This document shows, one piece after another, positions 51,214 to 62,500 of a stretch of DNA of 64,000 nt. Position 1 is the stretch's first letter. The number at the start of each line of letters is the position of its first letter. A program made the translations under genes and the position numbers. The notes under the pieces were generated by a model. That model was not told the DNA's origin. It did no database searches and was given only the letters and a program-made list of their open reading frames with translations. The stretch comes from Closterium sp. Naga37s-1 (lineage: Eukaryota; Streptophyta; Zygnematophyceae; Desmidiales; Closteriaceae): assembly GCA_947471745.1 (NCBI GenBank), contig CANJKZ010000724.1, positions 4,383,501 to 4,447,500 on the forward strand, in the 5' to 3' direction.

Positions 51214-54200
51214 ATGTCTGGACCTGAGGAAAGGGGTGGCAGAGGTGCTGGTGGCAGTGGAGAAGCTCAAGCTCAAGGCCAACCCCGTGATTCAGCCATG
51301 GCGCCCATGCAACCAAGTCTTGGCCCACCTAGGGATGAGCCTAGGGTGTTTGGGCTTGACAAGTTCAACGGTGACAACTTTGCTGAATGGTCCTTCAAGA
51401 TGGAGAACATCTTTGACCACTATGACCTGCTGGAGGTGATGGAAGGAACGGAGAAGCGCCCCGAGAACGACCCGGAGAAGAGCCCGTGGGTGCGGAAGAG
51501 CGCACAAGGCTATCTCTTACTTGGGCAAGCGTTGGGGAGCAGTCAGATCCGTCACATCAAGCCATTCCAGCGTGAACCAGAGAAAGGACCAAAGGCATGG
51601 GCTGCTCTCAAGGGTGTACATGCTCCTGCAACAGCGGCGGTAGCGGTGGTGTTGGAACGGCAAATGGCGGCACTACGAATTGAAGAAGACGAAGCGGTTG
51701 AAGAAGGGGTGCAGAAATTCTTCGACTTGTTGACGCGGCTTGAGGGAGCTGATTTGAACTACAGTGAGCTCCAAAAGAAGACCAAGTTGCTGGCCTTACT
51801 CCCAGAGTCATGGTCCTCGCTCATCATCAACCTTAATCGCGACTTGCCCCGCCTCTCGCTTGAAGACGTGAAGCGAGCTATCCTTCAAGAGGATTTCCGC
51901 CGCCGTGAGTTGGCGAGTGCGGATGGCGCTGGGGCAACGAGCATCGGCCGTGGATATGGTCGAGGAAGAGGCAGAGGACGAGGGGGAGGAAGGTTTGGTG
52001 GCAGCAACTTCGGCGGAGGCCGCAGGAGTGGCGGTTACGGTAGCGACGACAAGAGCTACGGACACGGTCGCGGCCGATTCGACGGCGAGTGTCAGTATTT
52101 CCACAAGAGCGGACACATGTGGCGCGACTGCTACAAACTCCCTGATGGTTGGACCCCTGCTCAAGGCCAAGAGGGTAGAGGAGCAGGAGGAGGGAGAGGA
52201 CGAGGCCGTGGAGGCCGTGGCGGTCGCGGTGGCGGAGCTGCAAACATGAAGAGCGGAGACAACGACAAGGACCCGAGCGACGATCGATACCCGGGTCTAT
52301 TCTACTTCGTGTCGACGCAAGTACCGGCTGGTCCAGAGAAGGATGAAGGCTTTGAGAAGCCAGCAGCTGTGGGGAAGGTGACCCTACACCCCCTGGACTA
52401 TTGGGTGATTGATAGTGGCGCTACCTATAGCATGACACCTCGCCCGGACTTGCTCACCGAACTCGAGCCGTCACCGGTGAAGCATGTCACATCGGCTTTG
52501 GGGCAGCGAGCAGAGGTGAAAGGCATGGGCAAGGCCATGTTCAAGGGTGCTGATGGGAAGATGGTGGGCCTCAAGAACGTGCTTTGGGTGCCCAGCCTTG
52601 CTGCAAACCTGATTTCCGTGCGGCGGTTGGCAAAGGCCGGCATGGACACGAACTCGAAGGGAGCCAAGACCTACACCGCAAGGCTTGGCGATCGAATTCT
52701 TTGGGACCTTCATGAGGACAGGGATGTCTACAACGAGATGTGGCAGATCCCAGTGGTCCCTATGCCTAAGGAGAGGCAAGTGGCAGCAAGCATCAGCACC
52801 AAGGATGGAGCGGTCGGTAGCGACGATGGCGCGAACGGTCGCGCTAAGGAGAATGAGCTCAAGAAGAGTAAACCTGGAGGGACCAGCAAGTTCAGTGAAC
52901 CTATGGAGAGTGGTGCAGCAACCAAGGAGCAGCAAAAGGGTGAGGAGAACCCAGAGGCAGCAGCGGAGGAGGACTACGGAGAGAGTATGTGGGGCGCTAT
53001 TGCGAGCGCGGCATTCTCCAATCCAACTTCGGCTACGGGGGAGTGTGATTGGCTCACCTTGCATCGGCGCATGGGGCATGTGGCCCTGCCCATCTTGCAG
53101 CAGCTAGTGAAGAATGAGATGGTTGCTGGCATACGTGTGAAGGGGGAGCCCGATGAGGTGCTTGGCTGCCCGACGTGCATTCAAGCCAAGTTCACCCGGT
53201 TTCCGTTCCCTAGTTCGGAGGCAACGGCAAAGGCACCGCTTGATGAGGTGGTGATGGACGTGGTGGGCCCCCTGAAGCTTGGAGCTGCTGGAGCTGAGTA
53301 TTTTCTCACCATTGTCGACGTCTACACCCGCATGACTTGGGTGTACGTGCTGGCCAAGAAGAGCGACGTGGCTGAAACGTTGAAGACGGATTGGTTCCCG
53401 ATGGTGGAGCGGCAACAAGACCGTCTAGTCAAGTCAATCCGCACCGATCGAGGGGGAGAGTTCCTGAGCAAGGAGTTTGGGTTGTGGCTGAAGAAGAATG
53501 GTATTCGGCACTCCCTCACCATGCCATACTCCCCTGCAATGAACGGCATCGCCGAGCGAGCGAACCGCATTATCACGGAGGCGGCACGCGGGTTGCTCAT
53601 TGAAGCCGGGCTACCCGACTATTTCTGGCCTGATGCGGTGCGGAGCGCGTGTGTGGCCAAGAACAGAGCCTTGACTCATGTGGGAGCAGACAAATGGGTG
53701 CCCTATGTGGAGTGGCTAGGAAGGAAGCCAAAGGTGGATATGCTTCGGGTGTTCGGGTGCATGTGCATGGCGCTCGTGCCTAAGCATCTTCGGCACAACA
53801 AGCTTGGTGCCAAGGCGGTGTGGGCCGTGCACTTGGGCATGGCTCAAAACAGCAAGGGATGGCTTCTTTGGGACCCATTCACCAAGAAGTTCTTGGTGAG
53901 CAGGGACTGCAAGTTCATGGAGAACTTCATGTACAAGGATTGGAAGGCGGAGAATGAGGCGAAGATAGGCGTGCGGTTTGGGGAGGTGAAGAGTTCCGGT
54001 TTGGAGCATGTGGAGCTGCCTTTGGAGCTGAGCAGCGGCAGCACAACCACAAGGCAATCCTCCCTTGTGAATGGGGGAGAGGAGGCCAATGATGCAGAGG
54101 AAGAAGAGGAGGAGGTGCAGCAAGTGAGCGAGCGTGCACCGTCACTCCCTTCCCGTACTACGAGTGCTCCACGGATTCGAGCCACACCGCAGCAATGCCA

Positions 54201-55983
54201 AGGCCTTCAAGTCCCTGCAGCTGAGGAGGAAGGAAGGGGGAAGAGGAGAGTTCAACCCCCTAATAGGCTGACCTATGATGCGCCGGGAAAGCAGGGCAAG
54301 ACAGCCCTGGCCGGAGCGGCAATGATGGTCGGAGACGACGAGGAGAGTGACTACGAGGAGTGTGCCTTCGCGTTCTTCTCTCCGGTGGAGATGCCGGGAG
54401 AACCAGCAACTCTCAAGGAGGCTTTGGAGAGTAGTGATGCTGAGGAGTGGAAGAAGGCCATGGAGAGTGAGCTGAAGAGCATCGAGGAGAATGACACGTT
54501 TGAATTGGTGGAGCTACCGGAGGGGCGTACGGCGATAACGTCCAAGTGGCTCTTCAAAATCAAGTCGGATGCCGACGGCAAGATCGAGCGCTACAAGTCT
54601 AGGCTTGTAGCCAAGGGGTACCAGCAGAAGGAGAAGGTGGAGTTCAAGGAGCTGTTTGCCCCTGTGGTGAAGCCGACGACGCTGCGAACCCTATTCGCGG
54701 GAGCCGCCATCAAAGGATGGGTAGTAAAGCAAATGGACATCGTAACGGCATTCCTTAACGGCATCCTTGAGGAGGAGATTTTTATGGCGCAGCCAGAGGG
54801 GTTTGATGATGGTAGTGGCAGAGTGTGGAAGCTGAAGAAGGCCCTCTATGGGCTGAAGCAGGCCCCTAGGCAATGGTACATGAAGCTGCGCGAAGTGTTG
54901 GAGGGGATCGGCTTCACTCCCTCAACGGCCGATCACTCCTTGTTCATGCTTGGCGAGGGGGAGCAGGGGAGTTTCATGGTGGTTTATGTGGATGACATCC
55001 TCATTTTCTCACCCTCTTCTGACCTTGTGAAGGAGGTGATGCTGAAGCTTCAAGACAAGTTCAAGTGCAAGGCCATTGGTGACGTGAGTTTCTACCTTGG
55101 GCTCCACATCGAACGAGATGTGGAGAAGCGGTGCATGCGGGTGCATCAACGAAAGTACCTGGAGGCATTGGCTGCCAACTTTGGGCAGAGTGAAGGCCAT
55201 GTGGCTACACCCTTTCCCTCTGGGTTCAAGTGTGTGAAGGGACCAGAGGAGGAGAGCGTTGGTGAAGAGGAGAGGCGCCGATTTCACTCGTTGGTGGGCA
55301 GCCTCATGTATGCGGCGGTAAACACCCGACCGGACGTCGCGTTTGCTACCGGGCAGCTGGCTAGGGTTGTGCAATGCCCTAATGAGGAGCATGTAGCAGC
55401 TGGAATGAGGGTGGCCAAGTATCTTGGCCAAACACCGACCGTTGGGCTGCAATACTCGGCGGCGGCACAAAGGCGCCAAAAGGGCGCGGATGGTGTTGAA
55501 CCCGGGCGTTTGTTCCTCACCGCCTACTCGGATGCTTCATATGCATCAGAACCAGAGGACATGACAAGTGTGGGAGGCTTCATATGCTGTGTTGGTGGAG
55601 GCCCAACTGCTTGGGAGAGCAAGAAGCAGGTTGACCAAGCTTTGAGCTCGGTGGAGTCCGAGTACATGGCACTCTTCCGTGCCGTACGGGAGATTGTGTG
55701 GCAGCGGCGTTTGTTGGCTGAATTGGGGGAGGAGCAGCAAGGACCTACCCCACTGTACTGTGACAGCCAGGGTGCCATTGCTCTTGCTAAGAACCCTGTG
55801 TTGCATGGACTCACGAAGCACATGAGGGTGAAGTGGCATTGGACGAGGAGCATGGTAACCGCGGGTGAAGTTGAGTTGCGCTACGTGAAGACCACGGGGC
55901 AGCCGGCTGACATGATGACCAAGAGGCTGGTGGAGCAGCAGCATTGGAAGTGTTGCAAGCTGGCTGGGATGGCTCTGAACTGA
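51214..55983 (+). CDS. Copia-5 gag-pol polyprotein, open throughout
   Basis: About 1,589 residues. The ATG at 51214 (MSGPEERG) is chosen because the upstream in-frame codons overlap the primer-binding site and contain no ATG. The Gag UBN2-like region is followed by RG-rich tracts and a knuckle reading CQYFHKSGHMWRDC (about 292), in which the second Cys is Phe. Protease is WVIDSGATYS (about 399). Pre-integrase HRRMGH is followed by integrase MDVVGPL, RTDRGGEF and NGIAERAN (about 682-780). Reverse transcriptase has YVDDILIF (about 1259). RNase H has YSDASYAS, SVESEYMA and CDSQGAIA (about 1440-1517). All enzymatic residues are present; only the knuckle looks damaged. Confidence 0.93.
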   Translation: MSGPEERGGRGAGGSGEAQAQGQPRDSAMAPMQPSLGPPRDEPRVFGLDKFNGDNFAEWSFKMENIFDHYDLLEVMEGTEKRPENDPEKSPWVRKSAQGYLLLGQALGSSQIRHIKPFQREPEKGPKAWAALKGVHAPATAAVAVVLERQMAALRIEEDEAVEEGVQKFFDLLTRLEGADLNYSELQKKTKLLALLPESWSSLIINLNRDLPRLSLEDVKRAILQEDFRRRELASADGAGATSIGRGYGRGRGRGRGGGRFGGSNFGGGRRSGGYGSDDKSYGHGRGRFDGECQYFHKSGHMWRDCYKLPDGWTPAQGQEGRGAGGGRGRGRGGRGGRGGGAANMKSGDNDKDPSDDRYPGLFYFVSTQVPAGPEKDEGFEKPAAVGKVTLHPLDYWVIDSGATYSMTPRPDLLTELEPSPVKHVTSALGQRAEVKGMGKAMFKGADGKMVGLKNVLWVPSLAANLISVRRLAKAGMDTNSKGAKTYTARLGDRILWDLHEDRDVYNEMWQIPVVPMPKERQVAASISTKDGAVGSDDGANGRAKENELKKSKPGGTSKFSEPMESGAATKEQQKGEENPEAAAEEDYGESMWGAIASAAFSNPTSATGECDWLTLHRRMGHVALPILQQLVKNEMVAGIRVKGEPDEVLGCPTCIQAKFTRFPFPSSEATAKAPLDEVVMDVVGPLKLGAAGAEYFLTIVDVYTRMTWVYVLAKKSDVAETLKTDWFPMVERQQDRLVKSIRTDRGGEFLSKEFGLWLKKNGIRHSLTMPYSPAMNGIAERANRIITEAARGLLIEAGLPDYFWPDAVRSACVAKNRALTHVGADKWVPYVEWLGRKPKVDMLRVFGCMCMALVPKHLRHNKLGAKAVWAVHLGMAQNSKGWLLWDPFTKKFLVSRDCKFMENFMYKDWKAENEAKIGVRFGEVKSSGLEHVELPLELSSGSTTTRQSSLVNGGEEANDAEEEEEEVQQVSERAPSLPSRTTSAPRIRATPQQCQGLQVPAAEEEGRGKRRVQPPNRLTYDAPGKQGKTALAGAAMMVGDDEESDYEECAFAFFSPVEMPGEPATLKEALESSDAEEWKKAMESELKSIEENDTFELVELPEGRTAITSKWLFKIKSDADGKIERYKSRLVAKGYQQKEKVEFKELFAPVVKPTTLRTLFAGAAIKGWVVKQMDIVTAFLNGILEEEIFMAQPEGFDDGSGRVWKLKKALYGLKQAPRQWYMKLREVLEGIGFTPSTADHSLFMLGEGEQGSFMVVYVDDILIFSPSSDLVKEVMLKLQDKFKCKAIGDVSFYLGLHIERDVEKRCMRVHQRKYLEALAANFGQSEGHVATPFPSGFKCVKGPEEESVGEEERRRFHSLVGSLMYAAVNTRPDVAFATGQLARVVQCPNEEHVAAGMRVAKYLGQTPTVGLQYSAAAQRRQKGADGVEPGRLFLTAYSDASYASEPEDMTSVGGFICCVGGGPTAWESKKQVDQALSSVESEYMALFRAVREIVWQRRLLAELGEEQQGPTPLYCDSQGAIALAKNPVLHGLTKHMRVKWHWTRSMVTAGEVELRYVKTTGQPADMMTKRLVEQQHWKCCKLAGMALN

Positions 55984-56024
55984 GAGAGCAACATATCCTA
56001 AGGCCAACAATCCGAGGGGGAGTT

Positions 56025-56843
56025 TGTTGGTGCAACCCTACGGTTTGCACTCGGCTTGTTGTCCGTGTGCGTGAATGTGTGTGTGTATGGAATGGTATGA
56101 GGGCATGGGATAATATATATTTCATGCTTATAATTGTGTGTGAATGTTGAGTCATGATGTCGAGTGTGTGTGTCGAGTCAATAGCGAGTTATCGCTAGAC
56201 GCGTGTTACGCGGTCGTTTGTGTCTCGCGCGCGGTTTCTATTTTGTCGTGCGCGGTTTCTATTTTGTCCTGTGTCGAACGTTCGGCGTGACGCAGGTGTG
56301 TGCAGCAGACCCATCAAGAACTGAAGGATGAGTTTGTGATGAAGAGCCCGAGCCTTGGTGTCAAGCCTCAAGTGATTTCGAAGCTCGCCAATAGGGTACA
56401 CCTCAAGATATTGAAGATAGTTACATTACTTTGTGTAGTGTAACATTTCACTTGGTGTAGGCCCTAGTGAAGGGTAGTTTCGAGGCCCTTCGTGGTTGGG
56501 GACAGTGTGGCACTGTTCCACATCACTGTACCTCGGCTTTTGGGGTTTGTAGGAGCTGGGAGTCATTCCCAACTCGTAACTCTTCCTATCTTGTGTTCTA
56601 AGACTATAGTGGCTGCCATATTACCGTTCGTTCAAACCGACGCTGTGTCGTCAATTCTTTATCAAATCGTGCAATCTAAATTGCTAATTGTAGACGACTT
56701 AAAGACGCTCCAGATACAATCTGAATCAAGTCATTTGCAGCTGTGAGCAGAACGCTATCAACGTTTGAAGCCGCTGTGCAGAAATCCGTCTGTGCTCTCT
56801 ATCTTTCGTTTTAGGCACATTCAAGCCTATTGTGACTATAACA
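56025..56843 (+). repeat. 3' LTR of Copia-5
   Basis: 819 bp. Followed by the agagg duplication and the rest of Copia-6 gag. Confidence 0.95.
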
Positions 56844-57520
56844 AGAGGCAGGGCAAGTCACAAATCAAGTTGATAATGAGCGAGGACCATGACTCAGGAA
56901 GTAGGGCCAGTAACTTGGTCTTCTTTTGGAGCTCACTGTAGTTCAAATGAGCTCCCTCAAGCCGCGTCAACAAGTCGAAGAATTTCTGCACCCCTTCTTC
57001 CACAGATTCATCTTCTTCAATTCGTGGTGTCGCCATTTGTCATTCCAACACAACACCTACCGCCACTGTTGCAGGAGTATGTACACCCTTTAGAGCAGCC
57101 CATGCCTTTGGTCCCTTCTCTGGTTCACGCTGGAATGGCTTGATGTGACGGATTTGGCTGCTCCCCAACGCTTGCCCAAGTAGGAGATAACCTTGTGCGC
57201 TCTTCCGCACCTACGGGCTCTTCTCCGGGTCGTTCACGGGGCGCTTCTCCGTTCCTTCCATCACCTCCAGCAGGTCATAGTGGTCAAACATGTTCTCCAT
57301 TCTGAAGGACCACTCAGCAAAGGTTTCACCGTTGAACCTGTCAAGCCCGAACACTCTTGGCTCATCCCTAGAAGGTCCAAGAGTAGGTTGCACAGGCGCC
57401 ATGGCTGAATCACGAAGTTGACCTTGTGCTTGGGGTCCTCCACTGCCTCCAGCACCTTTATCACCCCTTTCTTCAGGTCCAGCCATCGTCTTAGCTGCTC
57501 CAAGGTGCTCTGATACCACT

Positions 57521-58290
57521 TGTTACCGTCACAATAGCCTTGAATGTGCCTAAAACGAAAGAGAGAGTGCACAGTCAGTTTTCTACATAGCGGCTTTAAA
57601 CGTTCATAGCGTTCTGGTCACCGCTTCAAATACCTGATTCAAATTGGATCTGGAGCGTCTTAATGTTGCCTACAATAGGCAATTTAGATCGCACAATACC
57701 AAGTTGACGACACAGCGTCCGTTTGAACGAACAGCACTATGGCAGCCCGTCTTGGACCACAAATTAGGAAGACTTACGAGTTGGGAATGACTCCCAGCTC
57801 CTACAAACCCCAAGAGCCAATGTACAGTGATGTGGACAGTGCCACACTGTCCCCAACCACGAAGGTTCTCGAAACTACCCTTCACAGGGGCCTACACCAA
57901 ATGTTACACTACACAAAGTAATGTAACTGTTCTCAATATCTTGACGTGCACCCTTTTCGCGGGCTTCACGAACACTTGAATTTTGAAACCAAGGCTCTGG
58001 TTCTTCATCACAAACTCATCCTTGAGTTCTTGATGGGTTTGCTGCACACACCTGCGACACGCCGATCGTTCTACACACGACAAGATAAAAAGCGTGCACG
58101 GGACACAAACGACCGCGTGATACGCGATAGCGATGACTCGCTATTGACTCGACACACACATTTGTCATCATGACTCAACATTCACACACTATTATAAGCT
58201 TGAAATATATATTATCCCATGCCCTCATACCATTCCATGCACACATGCATGCACGCACATGGACAACAAGCCAAGTGCAAACCGTAGGGT
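57521..58290 (-). repeat. 5' LTR of Copia-6, truncated by Copia-7
   Basis: It is the complement of a diverged Copia-5-type LTR, beginning TGTTACCGTC on the plus strand. It stops at ...accgtagggt, roughly ten bases short of the expected end, where Copia-7 begins. Confidence 0.85.
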
Positions 58291-58422
58291 TGTCAGAACA
58301 TTATAGCTTATGCTGTTGTGTAGGCTATAGTGGGGTATTCCATAGGGGGTACAACCAATTAGGGTTTCATATTTGTACTCACTTCATTTCATAGTTCATT
58401 CATTCTTGTTCAAATCTTCTCA
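58291..58422 (+). repeat. 5' LTR of Copia-7
   Basis: 132 bp. It shares most positions with the 134-bp Copia-2/4 LTR but differs in its 3' third. Confidence 0.9.
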
Positions 58423-59568
58423 TGGTATCGAGCAGGTTCCCCCTTGGGAACTGTGCTTAGGGCCCACCACATCGATTTTTTTTTTCCTGCCCGAAGCGCG
58501 CTCAGCCCGAGTCGCGCTCCGGGCCCTCACTTCGTCGAGCCGCCCTAGCGGCCCTGCACTGCGGCCCCGCCACCCGTCTCCGCGGCCCCGCCGCCCGTCT
58601 TCGCGGCCCCGCCGCCTCTCTCCTAGCGGCCCCGCCGCCCTACCTAGCGGCCCCGCCGCCTCTCTCCTAGCGGCCCCGCCGCCCTACCTCGCGGCCTCGC
58701 CGCCCCATTGCGCGGCCCCGCCGCCCTACCTAGCGGCCCCGCCGCCCCATCGCGGCCCCGCTGCCCCATCGCGCGGCCCCGCCGCCCTACCTAGCGGCCC
58801 CGCCGCCCTACCTAGCGGCCCCGCCGCCCCACCGCGCGGCCCCGCCGCCCCATCGCGCGGCCCCGCCGCCCCATCGCGCGGCCCCGCCGCCCTTCCTCGC
58901 GGCCCCGCCGCCCCATCGCGCGGCCCCGCCGCCCTACCTAGCGGCCCCGCCGCCCTTCCTCGCGGCCCCGCCACCTTACCTGCGGCCCCGCCACCTTACC
59001 TGCGGCCCCGCCCTTACCTGCGGCCCCGCCGCCCTCTGCTGCGGCCCCGCCACCTTACCTGCGGCCCCGCTACCTTACCTGCGGCCCCGCCACCTTACCT
59101 GCGGCCCCGCCACCCTCTGCTGCGGCCCCGCCACCCTATCTGCGACCCCGCCACCCTACCCGCGGCCACGCCGCCCTTACCAGCGGCCCCGCCGCCCTTA
59201 CCTGCGGCCCCGTCACCTGCTGCCCAGCCGTGCCGCCCTGCAGCAGCACAGCCGAGCCGCCCAGCAGCCGAGCCGCCGAGCCGCCCAGCAGCCGAGCCGC
59301 CCAGCAGCCGAGCCGCCGAGCCGCCCAGCAGCCGAGCTGCCCAGCAGCCGAGCCGCCCAGCGGCCGCGCCGCCCAGCAGCCGAGCCGCCCAGCAGCCGAG
59401 CCGCCCAGCAGCGGAGCCGCCGAGCCGCCGGGCCGCCCAGCAGCTGAGCCGCCGAGCCGCCGCGCCGCCCTCCTTCAGGGCCGTCCGACCTGCCCAGTCT
59501 GGTGAGCACAGCGCCTTTTCACTGCACTGTCCTCACCCTACTGTTTGCGCTGCTAGTCGTCTAGGGTC
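58423..59568 (+). repeat. Copia-7 leader: GC-rich short tandem repeats
   Basis: Units on GCGGCCCCGCCGCCC with spacers TACCTA, CATCGC or TTACCT, then a GCCCAGCAGCCGAGCC array. A 420-codon open frame (58373-59635) reads through it as Pro/Ala/Arg-rich sequence and overlaps the gag start. I do not call it a gene. Confidence 0.85.
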
Positions 59569-62500
59569 ATGGCTACCCCTAGTGTTCTCGCCTTTGACGC
59601 TGAGGGTAGGGCCATTGACTTTGAGGTCTGGGTAGATGACCTGCAGCTGTTCTTACAGTGCGATAGGGCAGACGGCCTCTCTCTCTTTGACCTCACCTCT
59701 GGCACCTCCACTGCCCCTGCTGCTGATGCTGACGCCACTGTTCGCTCCCAGTGGGCCACGCGCGACGCTGCTGCACGTCTTGCTGTGCGGCGCCACCTCC
59801 CTACCTCCGAGCGTGCGCACTTTAGTCAGTACAAGAGTGCTCAGACCTTGTACGACGCTTGTAGTTGCGCGCTACTCCTCCCCTGCCACTGCTGCACTGA
59901 GCCGTCTCATGCTACCGTACCTCTTTCCTGATCTTGCTGCCTTTCCCACAGTCACTGACCTCATTACGCACCTCCGCACTAGTGACACTCGCTACCGCGC
60001 TGCACTCCCTCCTGACTTCTGCGCCAGGAACCCCCCCCCCATGTACATCACTCTTTACTACATAGTCACTCGCCTTCCTGACTCCCTTCGCGTAGTCAGG
60101 GACCACTTTCTCTCTGTCTGTCCCACCACTCTCACTGTTGACCTCCTCGAGAAGTCCCTCCTAGCGGCCGAGAAGAGCATAGTCGCTGTAGGGGCCTCTC
60201 GTGGTGACCCGCGCACCCCCATCTTTGAGGGGTGTTCCCCCTCCCCCCTTCTGCCCTCTGTTGCCTCTGCTGCTGCGGCCGACCTCCTTGTTCTTGAGTC
60301 GGTCGGTGCGGCGTCTGCCCCTAGCGGGAGACGCCGCTCTGGCAAGGGCAAAGGGGGCAAGGGCGCTGGAGGAGCGAGCGGGGGCGGTGGAGGTGGAGGT
60401 GGCGGCAGTTGGGGGAGTGGGGGTGGCGGTGGGAGTGGAGGTGGGGGTGGAGGGGTCGGTGGCGGCAGTGGAGGTGGAGGTGGCGGCGGCGGTGGCGGTG
60501 GGAGCGGAGGTGGCGGAGGTGGCGGAGGTGGAGGCGGCGGCGGAGGCGGAGGCGGCGGCAGTAGCGGAGGCGGCGGAGGCGTCGGAGGCGGCGGGGGTGG
60601 CGGTGGTGCTGGTCGCGGGTCTTCGCAGAGGAGTGGCTCCGGTGGTGGCTCGCGCCAGCAGCAGCAGCGTGGTCGTGACACCCTGTCCCCTCAGCAGCTT
60701 CGTGAGTGGTACACTGCGCGTCAGCGGGGTGGGGGTTTTGGTCCGTGCTCCTACGTTTTGCGCACTGGCGACCGTGCGGGTGAGCAGTGTGGGGGTGCCC
60801 ACCCCACCCAGCGCTGCTTTGGCCGCCTGACGGACGCGTGGCGTCACCAGTTCCCGGAGGCCTCCGAGATCCCTCGCTGGGGCGAGCTGTCTAGGGCGGG
60901 TGTTGCCATCTATGATCTTGACTTTGATGCTATTCTCTCTGCCATGTATGCTGTGTCTATTAGTGATGAGGGTGACTGTTACCGGTGTTTCCCGCCCGAT
61001 CCGGGCATTGAGACTGCTGCTCTAGGTCCTGGTGAGGCTGCTGCCCTAGGTGCTTGCGACGCTGCTGCTCTAGGTGCTCGTGTGTCTGCGTCCTCACGTA
61101 CTGGTGAGTCTGCGCTCTCAGGTACTGCGTCGGCTTCGGCCTCCCTCACCTTCACCCTTGACTCTGGGGCGTCTCGCTCCTTCTTTCGGGACCGCACCAC
61201 ACTCACACCGCTGAGTCGACCGGTTGCAGTGTCTCTGGCTGACCCCTCTGGGGGTCCTGTCCTGTCTCGCTTCTCCACAGTCCTCCCGTGTCCGGCGGCT
61301 CCCTCTGGCACCCTGTTTGGTCTCTACCTCCCCTCGTTCTCTACGAACCTGGTGAGTGGTGCTGACCTACAGGATGCGGGGGTCCACCAGTTCACTCCTG
61401 CACGTCAGAGAGTGACCCACTGTACAGAGGCTGGCACAGGCCGACACCTGGCTACGTTCACCCGTCAGCCGGGGTCGAGCCTGTACACTCTGACCACTGC
61501 GTCTCCTCCAGTTGCTGAGTCTGGTAGGGTAGTTACGTCGGGTCAGGTGTTTGCTGCGGCGTCCAGGTCTGGTCCTGAGTCTGCCCCCTGTTCGTGTCGT
61601 CTCCTGTCTCACGAGACTCTCCTCTGGCACCACCGCCTTGGCCACCCCTCTCTGCTTCGGCTCAGAGGTATGGCCTCCCGTCTTCTTGTGTCCGGTCTCC
61701 CCCGGTCCCTCCCTCCCCTTCCTCAGGGCCCTGGCCCTGCCTGTGTCCCCTGTGTCGAGGGGCGCCTGCGTGCTGCCCCTCACTCCTCCCAGTTTCCTCC
61801 GACAGAGGCCCCGTTGCAGACACTTCACATGGACGTGTGGGGCCCAGCCCGCGTCCGTGGACAGGGTCACGAGCGCTACTTCCTGCTCGTTGTTGACGAC
61901 TACTCGCGTTACACCACAGTCTTCCCCTTGCGCAGCAAGGGTGATGTCACTGAGGTGCTGATCGACTGAATCCGCGCAGCTCGTCTCCAGCTCAGGCAGA
62001 GCTTCGGCTCGGACTTTCCTGTTCTGCGTCTGCACTCGGACAGAGGCCGAGAGTTCTCCTCTGGCCTTCTGCGTGCCTACTGTCGTGCACGGGGCATCCG
62101 TCAGACCTTCACGCTTCCGGACTCACCACAGCAAAATGGGATTGCTGAGCGCCGCATTGGCATGGTCATGGACGTCGCTCGTACGTCTATGATGCATGCG
62201 GCTGCCCCCCATTTTCTGTGGCCGTTTGCAGTGAGGTACGCGGCGCATCAGATCAACCTCCACCCCAGGGTCTCCAGGCCGGAGACCTCCCCAGCCTTGC
62301 TGTGGACGGGGAAGGTTGGCGATGCGTCGGCGTTCCGGGTCTGGGGATCTCGGGCGTTTGTCCGCGACCTGTCTGCGGACAAACTATCCCCTCGTACTGC
62401 TCCTTGCGTCTTCCTGGGGTTCCCCCCTGACGCGCCTGGGTGGCAGTTTTACCACCCCACCTCTCGCCGTGTTCTGTCCTCCCAGGACGTCACGTTTGAC

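Larger units (their letters stand above)
50361..56843 (+). mobile_element. Copia-5, Ty1/copia element inserted in its relative Copia-6
   Basis: Two 819-bp LTRs (50361-51179 and 56025-56843; TGTTGGTG...CTATAACA) are flanked by the perfect duplication agagg (50356-50360 and 56844-56848). The primer-binding site TGGTATCAGAGC starts at 51182, two bases inside the LTR. The purine tract CCGAGGGGGAG precedes the right LTR. I count about a dozen LTR differences, so it is older than Copia-2, -3 and -4. The insertion point lies in the gag of Copia-6. Confidence 0.95.
47808..57486 (-). pseudogene. Copia-6 gag-pol remnant
   Basis: The gag start (MAGPEERG, 57484-57486) and the UBN2-like region lie right of Copia-5. 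The zinc knuckle (CHFCHKS, lacking the following His/Cys half), the protease (WVIDSGATYSM), the HRRMGHVALP pre-integrase region and integrase (MDVVSPL, CTDRGGEF, NGIAERAN) lie left of it, mostly within the open frame 48397-49779. Frameshifts occur near 49785, 48480 and in gag. The acidic linker DDEESEYEECAF is the last recognisable part. Compared with Copia-5 it has lost everything from reverse transcriptase on. Confidence 0.82.
47808..58290 (-). mobile_element. Copia-6, old truncated copia element, interrupted by Copia-5 and Copia-7
   Basis: Remnants 47808-50360 and 56844-58290 match the Copia-5 family in reverse orientation: integrase, protease and gag segments, the primer-binding site (complement of TGGTATCAGAGC at about 57507-57518) and most of the 5' LTR. 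Similarity to Copia-5 stops abruptly near 47807, so RT, RNase H and the 3' LTR are missing. The LTR is cut off at 58290 by Copia-7. A short sequence (atagatcaccctatt) is repeated near 47946 and 47999. Confidence 0.85.

Noticed and set aside
58373..59635. 420-codon Pro/Ala/Arg-rich frame in the Copia-7 leader (similar frames at 20839-21880 and 29528-30470)
   Set aside because: Product of short GC tandem repeats that are open in several frames; no conserved sequence outside the repeat.
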